Of a DNA stretch of 45,260 bases, positions 45,151-45,260 are shown piece by piece. The position numbers were made by a program, and so were the translations under genes. This DNA comes from Candidatus Muiribacteriota bacterium (GTDB lineage Bacteria; Muiribacteriota; DAOVTB01). How positions within the stretch are numbered: the stretch's first letter is position 1; every line of letters starts with the position of its first letter. The notes beneath the pieces are model-generated. The model did no database searches and was not told the origin of the DNA. It saw nothing but the letters and a program-made list of their open reading frames with translations. The stretch lies in assembly GCA_030633305.1 (NCBI GenBank), contig DAOVTB010000012.1, positions 1-45,260 on the forward strand, given 5' to 3'.

Positions 45151-45260
45151 TGTAGGGGAGGGTCTGTGACCCTCCCGTTCTAATAAAAAACATAAAATGG
45201 CACTTTGTATATATAATCCAAAATAATTTAATTCGGGAGGGTCACAGACCCTCCCCTACA
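45151..45260. repeat. Inverted pair of TGTAGGGGAGGGTC palindromes
   Basis: TGTAGGGGAGGGTCTGTGAC then CCTCCCG at 45151-45177 and its exact reverse complement at 45234-45260 enclose 56 bp of AT-rich DNA. Each end is itself a hairpin (GGGAGGGTC and GACCCTCCC types). The whole has the form of a 110-bp MITE or REP doublet. It ends at the window edge, so it may extend. Confidence 0.85.

Overview
The window reads as a contiguous chromosomal segment of an AT-rich, diderm (LPS-type) bacterium. The diderm call rests on TamB, BamA, Skp, LpxD, an LpxC-FabZ fusion and LpxA, plus several exported proteins ending in an outer-membrane-like terminal Phe. Other neighbourhoods look more like Firmicutes: comF followed by a YvyF-like zinc-ribbon gene, a radical SAM gene right after rnc, and spoVS. 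I cannot name the phylum from sequence alone; a poorly sampled low-GC diderm lineage fits best. No rRNA, tRNA, CRISPR array, transposase or phage gene was seen.

Layout. (1) 1-12424, plus strand: outer-membrane biogenesis and lipid A block, tamB (cut by the window edge), bamA, skp, lpxD, an unknown exported barrel-like protein, lpxC-fabZ, lpxA, then comF and a yvyF-like gene. (2) 12536-17693: two tandem exported DUF4139-like paralogues and a long HEAT-repeat protein. (3) 17998-21675: a GT4 glycosyltransferase, class II fructose-bisphosphate aldolase and enolase, bracketed by a perfect 84-bp inverted repeat. (4) 22079-24025: a class III nucleotide cyclase joined to an RDD membrane domain, and a PEGA-domain exported protein. 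(5) 24103-28452, minus strand: a three-gene operon of an exported TPR-like protein, a large Cys-containing exported protein and a radical SAM/SPASM protein. (6) 28707-40846, plus strand: pta, rpmF, plsX, fabH, an acyl-CoA dehydrogenase, ferredoxin-fused etfA, fabD, fabG, acpP, fabF, rnc, radical SAM, spoVS and nadK. (7) 41259-43701: murF and mraY. (8) 43702-45260: sparse, repeat-rich DNA with one orphan gene.

The genes join up as an envelope-building programme: fatty-acid synthesis supplies acyl-ACP for LpxA, LpxD and PlsX, LpxC-FabZ ties lipid A flux to fatty acid elongation, BamA, TamB and Skp handle outer-membrane proteins, and MurF and MraY feed peptidoglycan. An acyl-CoA dehydrogenase and an EtfA sit inside the fatty-acid operon, where no enoyl-ACP reductase is present.

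The most unusual signals are: five copies of a ~120-bp structured palindrome, each starting within about 5 bp of the stop codon of an upstream plus-strand gene, all in one orientation, with compensatory arm changes and conserved internal loops; a T6C slippery site where LpxC-FabZ needs a -1 shift; an in-frame TGA at the glycine of the BamA RG[F/Y] motif; two consecutive genes (comF, yvyF-like) whose only plausible starts are ATT codons; and the radical SAM operon. The BamA and FabZ lesions hit normally essential genes, so sequencing error must be excluded before biology is inferred.
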